From: Dickeya chrysanthemi NCPPB 402 | GTDB lineage: Bacteria > Pseudomonadota > Gammaproteobacteria > Enterobacterales > Enterobacteriaceae | DNA length: 64,000 nt | NCBI RefSeq assembly: GCF_000406105.1 | Contig: NZ_CM001974.1 | Span: forward strand, 3,288,056 to 3,352,055 | Direction of reading: 5' to 3' | Part shown: positions 44,014 through 52,475 of the stretch, piece after piece | Position numbering within the stretch: position 1 is the first letter of the stretch | Layout: each line of letters begins with the position of its first letter | Made by a program: the position numbers and the translations under genes | The notes under the pieces: generated by a model | What the model saw: only the letters and a program-made list of their open reading frames with translations | What the model was told of the DNA's origin: nothing | The model's database searches: none

Positions 44014-45486
44014 TTATTCCTGCGAAACGTCTCGCAACGCCGCCGCGATATTTTCTGCCTGAGTGCCGACTACAATCTGCACGCTTTGTTTGTTGAGACG
44101 AATCACCCCTGCCGCCCCCAGCTTACGTGCAGCCGGTTCATCTACCAGAGCGGAGTCCTTCACGCTCAGGCGCAAACGGGTAATACAGGCATCAATCCCG
44201 GTCAGATTATCCTTGCCGCCGATAGCCTGCAGATAGCCTCTCGCCACCGACTGACTATTACCTTGAGACGCAGCCGCGTTTTCTGATGAGGCTTGCGCTA
44301 CAGCGGCTTCGCGTCCCGGCGTCATCAGGTTAAAACGGGTGATGGCAAAGCGGAACACCACATAATAGATGACGAAGAAAGCTGCGCCCTGAAGCAGCAA
44401 CATATACCAATTCGTCGCCAGCGGGTTACGTGTAGACAGCACCAGGTCCACCAAACCGGCGCTGAAACCAAAACCGGCAATCCAGTGCATGCTGGCGGCG
44501 ATGAATACCGAAATGCCGGTCAACACGGCATGCAGTACATACAGCACCGGCGCCACAAACATGAAGGAGAATTCCAGCGGTTCGGTAATGCCGGTGAAAA
44601 AGGCTGCAAACGCCGCCGCCACCATAATACCCGCCACCCGACTGCGATTTTCAGGACGCGCACAGTGATAAATCGCCAGCGCCGCGCCCGGCAAGCCAAA
44701 CATCATAATCGGGAAGAAACCCGCCTGATAACGCCCGGTAATACCAGGAATCGCTTTACCGGCATCAATCGCCTGCTGCCCGCTCAGGAAATTAGGAATA
44801 TCGTTAATGCCGGCCACATCAAACCAGAACACCGAGTTCAGCGCATGATGTAATCCAACAGGAATCAGCAGGCGGTTGAAGAAGGCATAGATACCGGCGC
44901 CGACCGACCCCAGTTGCTGAATGTGTTCGCCAAAGGAAACCAGCGCGTTATAAATCACCGGCCAGACGTACATCAGCACAAACGCCACCGCAATCATCAG
45001 CACAGACACCAGAATCGGCACCAGACGGCGACCATTGAAAAAAGAGAGTGCTTTAGGTAACTCAACCTGACTGTAGCGGTTATACAGCTCGGCGGAAATC
45101 ACGCCGACCAGAATACCGATGAACTGGTTTTCAATTTTACCGAATGCCTTCGGCACCTCCGCCAGCGGGATGTGCTGAATCATGGAAACCGCTGCGGGCG
45201 AACACAGCGTAGTCAGCACCAGATAACCGACAAAGCCGGACAATGCCGCCGCGCCGTCTTTATCTTTCGACATACCGTAGGCGACGCCGACCGCAAATAA
45301 CACCGCCATATGCTCGATAATCGCCGCGCCTGACTTGATCAGCAATGCCGCCAGCGCACTTTCACTGCCCCAACCGACGGGATCTATCCAATACCCGACG
45401 CCCATCAGGATGGCGGCTGCGGGCAACGTCGCGACCGGCACCATCAGCGCACGGCCTACTTTTTGTAAATAACCGAATATACTCAC
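44014..45486 (-). CDS. nagE: PTS N-acetylglucosamine transporter, EIICB (no EIIA domain)
   Basis: A 490-residue PTS permease that imports and phosphorylates N-acetylglucosamine. The EIIC domain (about 1-370, GFFPIMMFGLPGAALAIYH, TGITEPLEFSFMF) is followed by an EIIB domain with the phosphorylated Cys in LTGIDACITRLRL, and then the protein ends. E. coli NagE (648 residues) carries a fused EIIA; here it is missing, so phosphate must come from a separate EIIA such as Crr. The GTG at 45484-45486 has GAGG 5 nt upstream; an ATG 27 bp upstream is less likely. Substrate is inferred from divergence with nagBAC and the NagC box. Confidence 0.88.
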   Translation of the reverse strand: MSIFGYLQKVGRALMVPVATLPAAAILMGVGYWIDPVGWGSESALAALLIKSGAAIIEHMAVLFAVGVAYGMSKDKDGAAALSGFVGYLVLTTLCSPAAVSMIQHIPLAEVPKAFGKIENQFIGILVGVISAELYNRYSQVELPKALSFFNGRRLVPILVSVLMIAVAFVLMYVWPVIYNALVSFGEHIQQLGSVGAGIYAFFNRLLIPVGLHHALNSVFWFDVAGINDIPNFLSGQQAIDAGKAIPGITGRYQAGFFPIMMFGLPGAALAIYHCARPENRSRVAGIMVAAAFAAFFTGITEPLEFSFMFVAPVLYVLHAVLTGISVFIAASMHWIAGFGFSAGLVDLVLSTRNPLATNWYMLLLQGAAFFVIYYVVFRFAITRFNLMTPGREAAVAQASSENAAASQGNSQSVARGYLQAIGGKDNLTGIDACITRLRLSVKDSALVDEPAARKLGAAGVIRLNKQSVQIVVGTQAENIAAALRDVSQE

Positions 45487-45584
45487 CTTCCCCTCTCTTT
45501 CCCTTACGGGCAATAAAATTGTCTGTCAGCCTTATTACCAAATCACCCGCCAGCCATGTGGGCCTGAGCAGAGTGCCAAAAAAA

Positions 45585-45603
45585 TAATTCGTCACGCAAA
45601 TTA
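45585..45603. promoter_or_regulatory. NagC operator on the nagE side
   Basis: TAATTCGTCACGCAAATTA closely resembles known NagC operators, which share an AATTCG...CGCAAATTA core. It lies 99 bp upstream of the nagE GTG. Confidence 0.65.
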
Positions 45604-45616
45604 ATAGCGGTAATTA

Positions 45617-45632
45617 TGTGATAATTATCACC
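45617..45632. promoter_or_regulatory. CRP site between nagE and nagB
   Basis: TGTGA-TAATTA-TCACC matches 9 of 10 consensus positions. Both nag promoters of E. coli are activated from one central CRP site; this one has the same placement. Confidence 0.7.
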
Positions 45633-45674
45633 ACAAAAACACATACAAAAAGTTTATGGCGTAGCATTAATACA

Positions 45675-45697
45675 ACTTATTTCAAGACTAAAAAAAA
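45675..45697. promoter_or_regulatory. Candidate second NagC site on the nagB side
   Basis: ACTTATTTCAAGACTAAAAA has the TTATTT...AAA dyad shape of a degenerate NagC box. Its centre is about 92 bp from the first site. Low similarity; the spacing is the main support. Confidence 0.35.
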
Positions 45698-45824
45698 CGA
45701 GCTACACTAGCGCCAGATGAATACCAAAGCGTCGTACAGGCATATTACCTGACGCCGAGTCTATCTGATTGCGCTTATACGATGAATAATTGCCTTCGCT
45801 AACCGATTTTCTGAGGAGAGCCCC

Positions 45825-46625
45825 ATGAGACTGATCCCATTAACGACCCCGGCCGACGTTGGCAAATGGGCCGCCCGTTATATTGCCGAGCGCATCAATG
45901 CGTTTAACCCGACGGCGGAGCGCCCGTTCGTGCTCGGTCTGCCGACCGGCAGCTCGCCGCTGGAGGCCTATAAATCACTGATTGCGCTATACAACGCCGG
46001 CCAGGTCAGTTTCAAACATGTCGTTACTTTCAATATGGACGAATACGTCGGCCTGCCGGCGGACCATCCGGAAAGTTACCGGACCTTCATGTACCAGAAT
46101 TTTTTCAACCACGTTGATATTCCGGAAGGAAACATTAACCTGTTGAACGGCAACGCAGAAGATATCACTGTCGAATGTCAGCGTTATGAAGAAAAAATCA
46201 AGTCTTACGGTAAGATTCACCTCTTTATGGGCGGCGTCGGCAATGACGGTCACATCGCTTTTAATGAACCTGCATCCTCTTTGGTATCCCGCACGCGTAT
46301 CAAAACGTTGACGGAAGAAACACGTATCGCCAATTCCCGTTTCTTTGGCGGCGATGTCGGTCAGGTACCTAAATATGCGCTGACCGTGGGCGTCGGTACG
46401 CTGCTGGATGCAGAAGAAGTGATGATTCTGGTCAGCGGCCGCCATAAAGCACTGGCGCTTCAGGCCGCAGTGGAAGGCAACGTGAACCACATGTGGACGA
46501 TCAGTTGCCTACAGTTGCACGCCAAGGCGCTGATGGTGTGCGACGAACCTTCCACCATGGAATTAAAAGTGAAGACCGTGAAGTATTTCCGCGAGCTGGA
46601 AGCTGAAAATCTCAAAAATTTGTAA
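45825..46625 (+). CDS. nagB: Glucosamine-6-phosphate deaminase
   Basis: NagB converts glucosamine-6-P to fructose-6-P and ammonia and is allosterically activated by GlcNAc-6-P. The 266 residues match E. coli. Active-site segments [23 protein letters not shown] (catalytic Asp72) and [15 protein letters not shown] are present. GAGGAGAG precedes the ATG. First gene of nagBAC. Confidence 0.98.
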   Translation: MRLIPLTTPADVGKWAARYIAERINAFNPTAERPFVLGLPTGSSPLEAYKSLIALYNAGQVSFKHVVTFNMDEYVGLPADHPESYRTFMYQNFFNHVDIPEGNINLLNGNAEDITVECQRYEEKIKSYGKIHLFMGGVGNDGHIAFNEPASSLVSRTRIKTLTEETRIANSRFFGGDVGQVPKYALTVGVGTLLDAEEVMILVSGRHKALALQAAVEGNVNHMWTISCLQLHAKALMVCDEPSTMELKVKTVKYFRELEAENLKNL

Positions 46626-46648
46626 TCGGTGAGCCAGGAGCTTTATAA

Positions 46649-47800
46649 ATGTACGCTTTAACCAACGGTCGTATTTTTACCGGCCACCAGATCCTTGACG
46701 GCTATGCCGTCGTCATCGTCGACGGACTGATCGATGCCGTGTGCCCGGTACACGAGCTGCCTGATACGCTACCCCGGCGCGATCTTGCCGGCGCATTATT
46801 AGCCCCTGGCTTTATCGACCTGCAATTGAACGGCTGTGGCGGCGTTCAGTTTAACGACGCGCTGAGCAGCCTTTCCGTCAACACGCTGGAAACCATGCAG
46901 AAAGCCAACGAAAAATCCGGCTGTACCAGCTTTTTGCCGACGCTCATCACCTCCTCCGATGAATTCATGCGCCGCAGCATCGACGTCATGCGTGCCTGGC
47001 TTGCCCAACATCGCCACCAGGCGCTGGGGTTACATCTGGAAGGCCCCTGGCTCAACCCGGCGAAAAAAGGCACCCACGACGCCGCTTTTATCCGCCAGCC
47101 GGATGAGCAACTGGTCGCCTATCTGTGTGACAATGCCGATGTGATCAGCAAAATCACGCTGGCGCCGGAAAGGGTGCCCGATAAAGTGATCAAACAATTG
47201 AGCGACGCCGGCATTGTGGTCTCCGCCGGCCACTCCCACGCCACCTGGGAACAGGCCAAACAGGGTTTTGCCGCCGGGATCCGCTTTGCCACCCATCTGT
47301 TCAATGCCATGCCTCCTATTGTCGGCCGCGAACCGGGTTTGATCGGTGCCGTCTATGATGCGCCGGAAATCTACTGCGGCATCATTGCCGACGGCCACCA
47401 TGTCAGTTGGGCCAACATCCGCAATAGCAAACGTATCAAAGGCGATAAGCTGGTGCTGGTTACCGACGCCACGGCACCGGCCGGCTCTGATATCGACCAG
47501 TTCACATTTGCCGGTAAAACCATATACTACCGCGACGGCATCTGTGTGGATGAGAACGGCACCTTGAGCGGTTCGGCACTCACCATGATCGATGCGGTGC
47601 GCAATTGCGTAGAACACGCGGGTATCGCTCTGGATGAAGCACTGAGAATGGCGACGCTCTACCCGGCAATGGCCATCGGCGAAGCACACCGACTGGGAAG
47701 CATTGAAACAGGAAAAGTAGCGAACCTGACGGTAATTACCCGCGATTTTGACATCCTCAATACGTTTGTGAACGGTGAAGAAGTCTTTCATAAACACTAA
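46649..47800 (+). CDS. nagA: N-acetylglucosamine-6-phosphate deacetylase
   Basis: NagA deacetylates GlcNAc-6-P to glucosamine-6-P. The amidohydrolase-type metal-binding motifs include [29 protein letters not shown] and [22 protein letters not shown] carries the catalytic Asp. 383 residues; 23 bp after nagB. Confidence 0.97.
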   Translation: MYALTNGRIFTGHQILDGYAVVIVDGLIDAVCPVHELPDTLPRRDLAGALLAPGFIDLQLNGCGGVQFNDALSSLSVNTLETMQKANEKSGCTSFLPTLITSSDEFMRRSIDVMRAWLAQHRHQALGLHLEGPWLNPAKKGTHDAAFIRQPDEQLVAYLCDNADVISKITLAPERVPDKVIKQLSDAGIVVSAGHSHATWEQAKQGFAAGIRFATHLFNAMPPIVGREPGLIGAVYDAPEIYCGIIADGHHVSWANIRNSKRIKGDKLVLVTDATAPAGSDIDQFTFAGKTIYYRDGICVDENGTLSGSALTMIDAVRNCVEHAGIALDEALRMATLYPAMAIGEAHRLGSIETGKVANLTVITRDFDILNTFVNGEEVFHKH

Positions 47801-47830
47801 ATCGTATTGCCTCGACACGAGTAACGCGTC

Positions 47831-49054
47831 ATGACCACAGGCGGACAAACCCAGATAGGGAACATTGATCTGGTCAAACAACTCAACAGCGCGGTCGTGT
47901 ACCGCCTGATTGACCAGCAAGGCCCTATCTCCCGAATTCAGATTTCAGAACAGAGCCAGTTAGCTCCCGCCAGCGTCACCAAAATTACTCGCCAGCTGTT
48001 GGAACGCGGTTTGATCAAAGAAGTGGACCAACAGGCATCAACCGGCGGGCGTCGCGCTATCTCCATCATTTCAGAAACACGACCATTTCATACCGTAGCG
48101 GTGCGACTTGGCCGCTACGACGCGACTCTCGCCTTATACGATCTGCAGGGAAAACGGCTGGAAGAAGAGCACTGTAACCTGCCGGAAAACACGCAGGACT
48201 CACTGGAAAACGCATTGTTCAGCGTTATTGAGCAATTCATCGCACGCCATCAGCGCCGAATCCGTGAATTAATCGCCATTTCAGTGGTGTTGCCGGGACT
48301 GGTCGACCCCACGGCCGGCGTGGTGCGTTATATGCCGCACATCAGCGTGGATAACTGGCCGCTGGTGGAGAATCTCGAACGACGCTTCAACATCCATAGT
48401 TTCGTCGGTCATGATATCCGCAGCCTGGCGCTGGCCGAACATTACTTCGGCGCCACCCGGGATTGCCAGGACTCACTGCTGGTGCGAGTCCATCGCGGCG
48501 TGGGCGCCGGCATCCTGGTCAACGGCAAAATTTTCCTCGGCAGCAACAGCAATGTCGGGGAGATAGGTCATATCCAGATTGACCCACTGGGCGACCGCTG
48601 CCACTGCGGCAACTTTGGTTGCCTGGAGACGGTAGTATCTAACGGCGCGCTGGAACAGCGGGCACGTCACCTGCTGCAACAGGGATTTCCCAGCAAGCTC
48701 ACGCCGGATGCCTGCCAGATAGACGCTATCTGCAAAGCCGCGGGAAAAGGCGATCTCCTCGCAAGAGAACTGATCGAAGCGGCTGGGCTGCAACTGGGTA
48801 AAGCAATCGCCATTGCCGTCAACCTGTTCAACCCGCAACGAGTGGTGATTGCCGGTGAAATTACCGCGGCCGACAAACTCCTGTTGCCCGCAATTCAGCG
48901 CTGCATCAACACGCAGGTGCTCAAAGATTTCCGGCAAAATCTGCCGGTTGTGGTTTCCGGGTTACAGCATTTATCCGCCATCGGGGCTTTCGCCCTGGTA
49001 AAACGAGCGATGCTCAACGGCGTATTGCTGCAACGTCTGCTTGAAAATCAGTAG
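47831..49054 (+). CDS. nagC: NagC, ROK-family transcriptional regulator of amino sugar use
   Basis: NagC represses nag genes and others until bound by GlcNAc-6-P. It has an N-terminal winged helix (VKQLNSAVVYRLIDQQGPISRIQISEQSQLAPASVTKITR) and a ROK domain with a zinc site (HIQIDPLGDRCHCGNFGCLETV). The 407 residues match E. coli (406). nagD, which follows in E. coli, is missing; a 296-bp gap leads straight to asnB. Confidence 0.97.
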   Translation: MTTGGQTQIGNIDLVKQLNSAVVYRLIDQQGPISRIQISEQSQLAPASVTKITRQLLERGLIKEVDQQASTGGRRAISIISETRPFHTVAVRLGRYDATLALYDLQGKRLEEEHCNLPENTQDSLENALFSVIEQFIARHQRRIRELIAISVVLPGLVDPTAGVVRYMPHISVDNWPLVENLERRFNIHSFVGHDIRSLALAEHYFGATRDCQDSLLVRVHRGVGAGILVNGKIFLGSNSNVGEIGHIQIDPLGDRCHCGNFGCLETVVSNGALEQRARHLLQQGFPSKLTPDACQIDAICKAAGKGDLLARELIEAAGLQLGKAIAIAVNLFNPQRVVIAGEITAADKLLLPAIQRCINTQVLKDFRQNLPVVVSGLQHLSAIGAFALVKRAMLNGVLLQRLLENQ

Positions 49055-49350
49055 TTTTCGACTTTCTGCTATAAGGCCGGATTATGAAATCGCTAAAAAT
49101 CCGGCATATTCCCGTCGTCATTGTGAATAAAACACAATAAAACACACCGTAAATTATATATTCACCAGTACAATGGCTTTTTTAATTAAAGGATATTGAA
49201 TTGATATCCCCTTTTGATGCTAAATCAGTGTTACCGATACGGCGGCGAGTCACCCTCAGTGGTAAAAACACGGCAAGGAAAACCGCTGATTACCGCCATA
49301 CACTTTGACTGTTTTCACATTGCAATGCGTGAATAAAGGGAGCCTTCTGT
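49055..49350 (+). promoter_or_regulatory. nagC-asnB gap, asnB promoter region
   Basis: A 296-bp AT-rich gap where E. coli has nagD. No remnant of nagD was recognised in any frame. The region should contain the asnB promoter; AAGGGAG precedes the asnB ATG. Confidence 0.5.
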
Positions 49351-51015
49351 ATGTGTTCTATTTTTGGTGTGCTTGATCTGAAAACCGACCCGGTTGAACT
49401 GCGCAAGAAAGCGCTGGAATTATCCCGTCTGATGCGCCACCGCGGCCCGGACTGGTCCGGCGTTTATGCCAGCGACAAAGCCATTCTGGCGCATGAGCGT
49501 TTGTCCATCGTCGATGTCAACACCGGTGCTCAGCCCCTCTATAACCAGGCACATACCCACGTTCTGGCCGTGAACGGTGAAATTTATAACCATCAGGCTC
49601 TGCGTCAACAGTACGGCGACCGCTATCAGTTCCAGACCGGCTCGGATTGTGAAGTCATTCTGGCGCTGTATCAGGAAAAAGGCCCGGAATTCCTGGACGA
49701 TCTGCGCGGTATGTTCGCCTTCGCGTTGTATGACAGTGAAAAAGACGCTTATTTGATCGGTCGTGATCACCTGGGCATTATCCCGCTGTATATGGGTTAC
49801 GACGAACACGGTAACTTCTATGTTGCCTCTGAAATGAAAGCGCTGGTACCGGTATGCCGCACGATCAAAGAATTCCCGGCCGGTAGTTATCTGTGGAGCA
49901 AAGACGGCGAAATTCGCGAGTACTATCACCGCGACTGGTTCGATTACGACAACGTGAAAGATAACGTCACCGATGCCGAAGAACTGCGTGAAGCACTGGA
50001 AGAATCGGTGAAAAGCCACCTGATGTCCGATGTACCTTATGGCGTATTGCTGTCCGGCGGGCTGGATTCTTCCGTCATCTCTGCCATCACCAAAAAATTC
50101 GCCGCCCGCCGAGTGGAAGATGACGAGCGCAGCGAAGCCTGGTGGCCACAGCTTCACTCGTTCGCCGTTGGCCTGGAAGGCGCGCCTGACCTGAAAGCCG
50201 CACGCGATGTTGCAGACCACCTCGGCACCGTGCACCACGAAATCCATTTCACGGTACAAGAAGGTCTGGACGCTATTCGCGACGTGATCTATCACATCGA
50301 AACTTACGATGTCACCACCATCCGCGCCTCAACGCCAATGTACCTGATGTCGCGTAAAATCAAGGCGATGGGTATCAAAATGGTTCTGTCGGGCGAAGGT
50401 TCCGATGAAGTATTCGGCGGCTATCTCTACTTCCACAAAGCGCCGAACGCGAAAGAATTGCATGAAGAGACCGTGCGTAAACTGCTGGCGTTGCACCAGT
50501 ACGATTGCGCCCGCGCCAACAAAGCGATGTCGGCCTGGGGTGTTGAAGCGCGCGTACCGTTCCTGGACAAAAAATTCCTGGATGTGGCAATGCGCATCAA
50601 CCCGAAAGACAAAATGTGCGGCAACGGCAAAATGGAAAAACACATTCTGCGTGAATGCTTCGAATCCTATTTGCCGCACAGTGTGGCCTGGCGCCAGAAA
50701 GAGCAGTTCTCCGACGGCGTGGGTTACAGTTGGATCGATACGTTGAAAGAGGTGGCCGCCAAACAGATTTCCGATCAGCAACTGGAAACGGCGCACTTCC
50801 GCTTTCCGTACAACACGCCGACCACCAAAGAAGGCTATCTGTACCGCGAAATCTTTGAAGAACTGTTCCCGGTTCCAAGCGCGGCTGAATGCGTCCCTGG
50901 CGGCCCGTCCGTCGCTTGTTCGTCCGCTAAAGCGATCGAGTGGGATGAATCTTTCAAAAAGATGGATGACCCATCAGGTCGCGCCGTCGGCGTACATCAG
51001 TCCGCCTATCAATAA
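49351..51015 (+). CDS. asnB: Asparagine synthetase B (glutamine-hydrolysing)
   Basis: AsnB makes asparagine from aspartate, glutamine and ATP. The Ntn-type glutaminase domain starts with the nucleophile Cys2 (MCSIFGVLD), and the synthetase domain contains the PP-loop LLSGGLDSSVISA (about residue 233). 554 residues, the E. coli length. Ends in a strong terminator. Confidence 0.98.
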   Translation: MCSIFGVLDLKTDPVELRKKALELSRLMRHRGPDWSGVYASDKAILAHERLSIVDVNTGAQPLYNQAHTHVLAVNGEIYNHQALRQQYGDRYQFQTGSDCEVILALYQEKGPEFLDDLRGMFAFALYDSEKDAYLIGRDHLGIIPLYMGYDEHGNFYVASEMKALVPVCRTIKEFPAGSYLWSKDGEIREYYHRDWFDYDNVKDNVTDAEELREALEESVKSHLMSDVPYGVLLSGGLDSSVISAITKKFAARRVEDDERSEAWWPQLHSFAVGLEGAPDLKAARDVADHLGTVHHEIHFTVQEGLDAIRDVIYHIETYDVTTIRASTPMYLMSRKIKAMGIKMVLSGEGSDEVFGGYLYFHKAPNAKELHEETVRKLLALHQYDCARANKAMSAWGVEARVPFLDKKFLDVAMRINPKDKMCGNGKMEKHILRECFESYLPHSVAWRQKEQFSDGVGYSWIDTLKEVAAKQISDQQLETAHFRFPYNTPTTKEGYLYREIFEELFPVPSAAECVPGGPSVACSSAKAIEWDESFKKMDDPSGRAVGVHQSAYQ

Positions 51016-51036
51016 GCCACTTTATTTTACTGTTTC

Positions 51037-51062
51037 AAACGGGCCGTTAACGGCCCGTTTTT
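51037..51062 (+). terminator. Terminator of asnB
   Basis: A perfect 12-bp palindrome (AAACGGGCCGTT and its complement) running into T5. Confidence 0.93.
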
Positions 51063-51166
51063 CTTATGGAATACAGTTAAAAGCCTGCTTTCTGACGTTT
51101 TTCTCACCAGACTGTTCATAACCCAAACAAACAGCACGAATACGTCGTTTTTAGGGAAAAAATGTG

Positions 51167-51195
51167 TTGACGCCAAAAAGCCAACTCAGCATAAT
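51167..51195 (+). promoter_or_regulatory. tRNA operon promoter with GC-rich discriminator
   Basis: TTGACG at 51167-51172 and CATAAT at 51190-51195 are 17 bp apart and are followed by GCGCCCCGC, the GC-rich discriminator of stringently controlled stable-RNA promoters. The first tRNA starts 38 bp after the -10 box. Confidence 0.85.
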
Positions 51196-51233
51196 GCGCC
51201 CCGCAACGCCGATGAAGGTGACGCGGAAAAGAT

Positions 51234-51310
51234 GGCTACGTAGCTCAGCTGGTTAGAGCACAGCACTCATAATGCTGGGGTCACAGGTTCGATTCCCGTC
51301 GTAGCCACCA
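51234..51310 (+). tRNA. metT: tRNA-Met (CAT), first copy
   Basis: A 77-nt elongator tRNA-Met with encoded CCA. The acceptor GGCTACG pairs with CGTAGCC, the anticodon loop is CTCATAA, and the T-arm is CAGGTTCGATTCCCG. An identical copy lies at 51686. Confidence 0.97.
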
Positions 51311-51320
51311 TTTTTTCCCT

Positions 51321-51405
51321 GCGGGAGTGGCGAAATTGGTAGACGCACCAGATTTAGGTTCTGGCGCCGCAAGGTGTGCGAGTTCAAGTCTCGCCTCCCG
51401 CACCA
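51321..51405 (+). tRNA. leuW: tRNA-Leu (TAG)
   Basis: An 85-nt class II tRNA with a long variable arm and encoded CCA. The anticodon stem CCAGA/TCTGG encloses TTTAGGT, anticodon TAG. Position after the first Met gene matches leuW. Confidence 0.97.
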
Positions 51406-51459
51406 TTATCTTCATCAGTGTGAAGACCGGAAGCGTCACGTCGGTTTGAAAGATTTCAT

Positions 51460-51534
51460 TGGGGTATCGCCAAGCGGTAAGGCAGCGGGTTTTGATCCCG
51501 CCACTCCCAGGTTCGAATCCTGGTACCCCAGCCA
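51460..51534 (+). tRNA. glnU: tRNA-Gln (TTG)
   Basis: A 75-nt tRNA with encoded CCA. The anticodon stem GCGGG/CCCGC encloses TTTTGAT, anticodon TTG. It differs from the two CTG copies in the anticodon arm and T-arm. Confidence 0.97.
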
Positions 51535-51569
51535 TATATTGTGAGACACATCATTCGATGTGCGCCTGT

Positions 51570-51644
51570 TGGGGTATCGCCAAGCGGTAAGGCAGCGGAT
51601 TCTGATTCCGCCATCCCGAGGTTCGAATCCTCGTACCCCAGCCA
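51570..51644 (+). tRNA. tRNA-Gln (CTG), first copy
   Basis: A 75-nt tRNA; the anticodon stem GCGGA/TCCGC encloses TTCTGAT, anticodon CTG. Identical to the copy at 51771. In E. coli this position holds a second TTG gene (glnW). Confidence 0.97.
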
Positions 51645-51685
51645 TTTTCAGTCGTAAAACTTGCAGTTTTCGGCAAGCAGTATTT

Positions 51686-51762
51686 GGCTACGTAGCTCAG
51701 CTGGTTAGAGCACAGCACTCATAATGCTGGGGTCACAGGTTCGATTCCCGTCGTAGCCACCA
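51686..51762 (+). tRNA. metU: tRNA-Met (CAT), second copy
   Basis: A 77-nt elongator tRNA-Met identical to the copy at 51234, including CCA. A CTTGC/GCAAG hairpin in the spacer before it may be a processing element. Confidence 0.97.
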
Positions 51763-51770
51763 CTTTAAAT

Positions 51771-51845
51771 TGGGGTATCGCCAAGCGGTAAGGCAGCGGA
51801 TTCTGATTCCGCCATCCCGAGGTTCGAATCCTCGTACCCCAGCCA
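51771..51845 (+). tRNA. tRNA-Gln (CTG), second copy
   Basis: A 75-nt tRNA identical to the copy at 51570, anticodon CTG. Last gene of the operon, 8 bp after the second Met gene. Confidence 0.97.
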
Positions 51846-51850
51846 TATAG

Positions 51851-51879
51851 AAAGCCCGCTTTGCGGGCTTTTCTTTTTT
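51851..51879 (+). terminator. Terminator of the tRNA operon
   Basis: A 9-bp stem (51851-51859 with 51863-51871), loop TTT, followed by TTCTTTTTT. Confidence 0.94.
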
Positions 51880-51967
51880 CACTACTTGCCAATTCATGAG
51901 TTGTTTATCTAATAACCAATCTGCATCAATAACCGGTGCTAACCTGATGCCAACACCGGATTGGTAA

Positions 51968-52306
51968 TCAATGTGCCACAGAATTGGAAAACAGGTTAAT
52001 GACAGCAACCCCGGCGATGATTAACGCCATTCCCAGCACGGCCGGCCAGTCCAATCGCTGATCGTAAAAAATCCAGCTTATCGCTGCGATCAGCACAATC
52101 CCGACGCCAGACCAAATGGCGTAAATCACGCCGGTCGGCAACACCCGCATGGAAAGGGTCAGGCAGTAAAATGCAATGGCGTAAAACACCACCGTCACCA
52201 CGCTCGGCAATGGCCGGGTAAAGCTCTCCGATAATTTCAGCGCCGTAGTCGCCACCACTTCCGACACAATCGCCAGACAAAGAAATAAATACGTCATCAG
52301 TTTCAC
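51968..52306 (-). CDS. emrE: Small multidrug resistance (SMR) exporter, EmrE-like
   Basis: A 112-residue protein with four transmembrane helices. The membrane-embedded Glu of AIVSEVVATTALK (residue 16) and the YAIWSGVGIVLI signature match EmrE, a proton-coupled exporter of quaternary ammonium compounds. The start may be the Met at residue 4. It lies between the tRNA operon and ubiF, where E. coli has no gene, so it may be an accessory insertion. Confidence 0.88.
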   Translation of the reverse strand: MKLMTYLFLCLAIVSEVVATTALKLSESFTRPLPSVVTVVFYAIAFYCLTLSMRVLPTGVIYAIWSGVGIVLIAAISWIFYDQRLDWPAVLGMALIIAGVAVINLFSNSVAH

Positions 52307-52475
52307 TACTCAGAAATAAGGAATTCACCACATGCCGCCAGGATAACACGTGATGTCGATTGTCTCCTGGCAGATGCAGAGATAGCGGTATCAGTGTAAC
52401 AACATCGCATGAAAGCGGCATGACGGTGAACAAACGATGAAGAAACAGCATAGCAGCTATAGGTTGCCACGCTGT

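Larger units (their letters stand above)
45487..45824. promoter_or_regulatory. nagE-nagB divergent control region
   Basis: A 338-bp gap that holds the two divergent nag promoters. It contains a strong NagC box, a CRP site and a weaker second NagC-like site about 92 bp from the first, close to the nine-turn spacing that allows NagC repression loops in E. coli. No other gene seen. Confidence 0.8.

Noticed and set aside
51281..52008. Minus-strand frames reading [18 protein letters not shown] and similar
   Set aside because: These are translations of the antisense of the tRNA genes, a well-known source of false hypothetical proteins.
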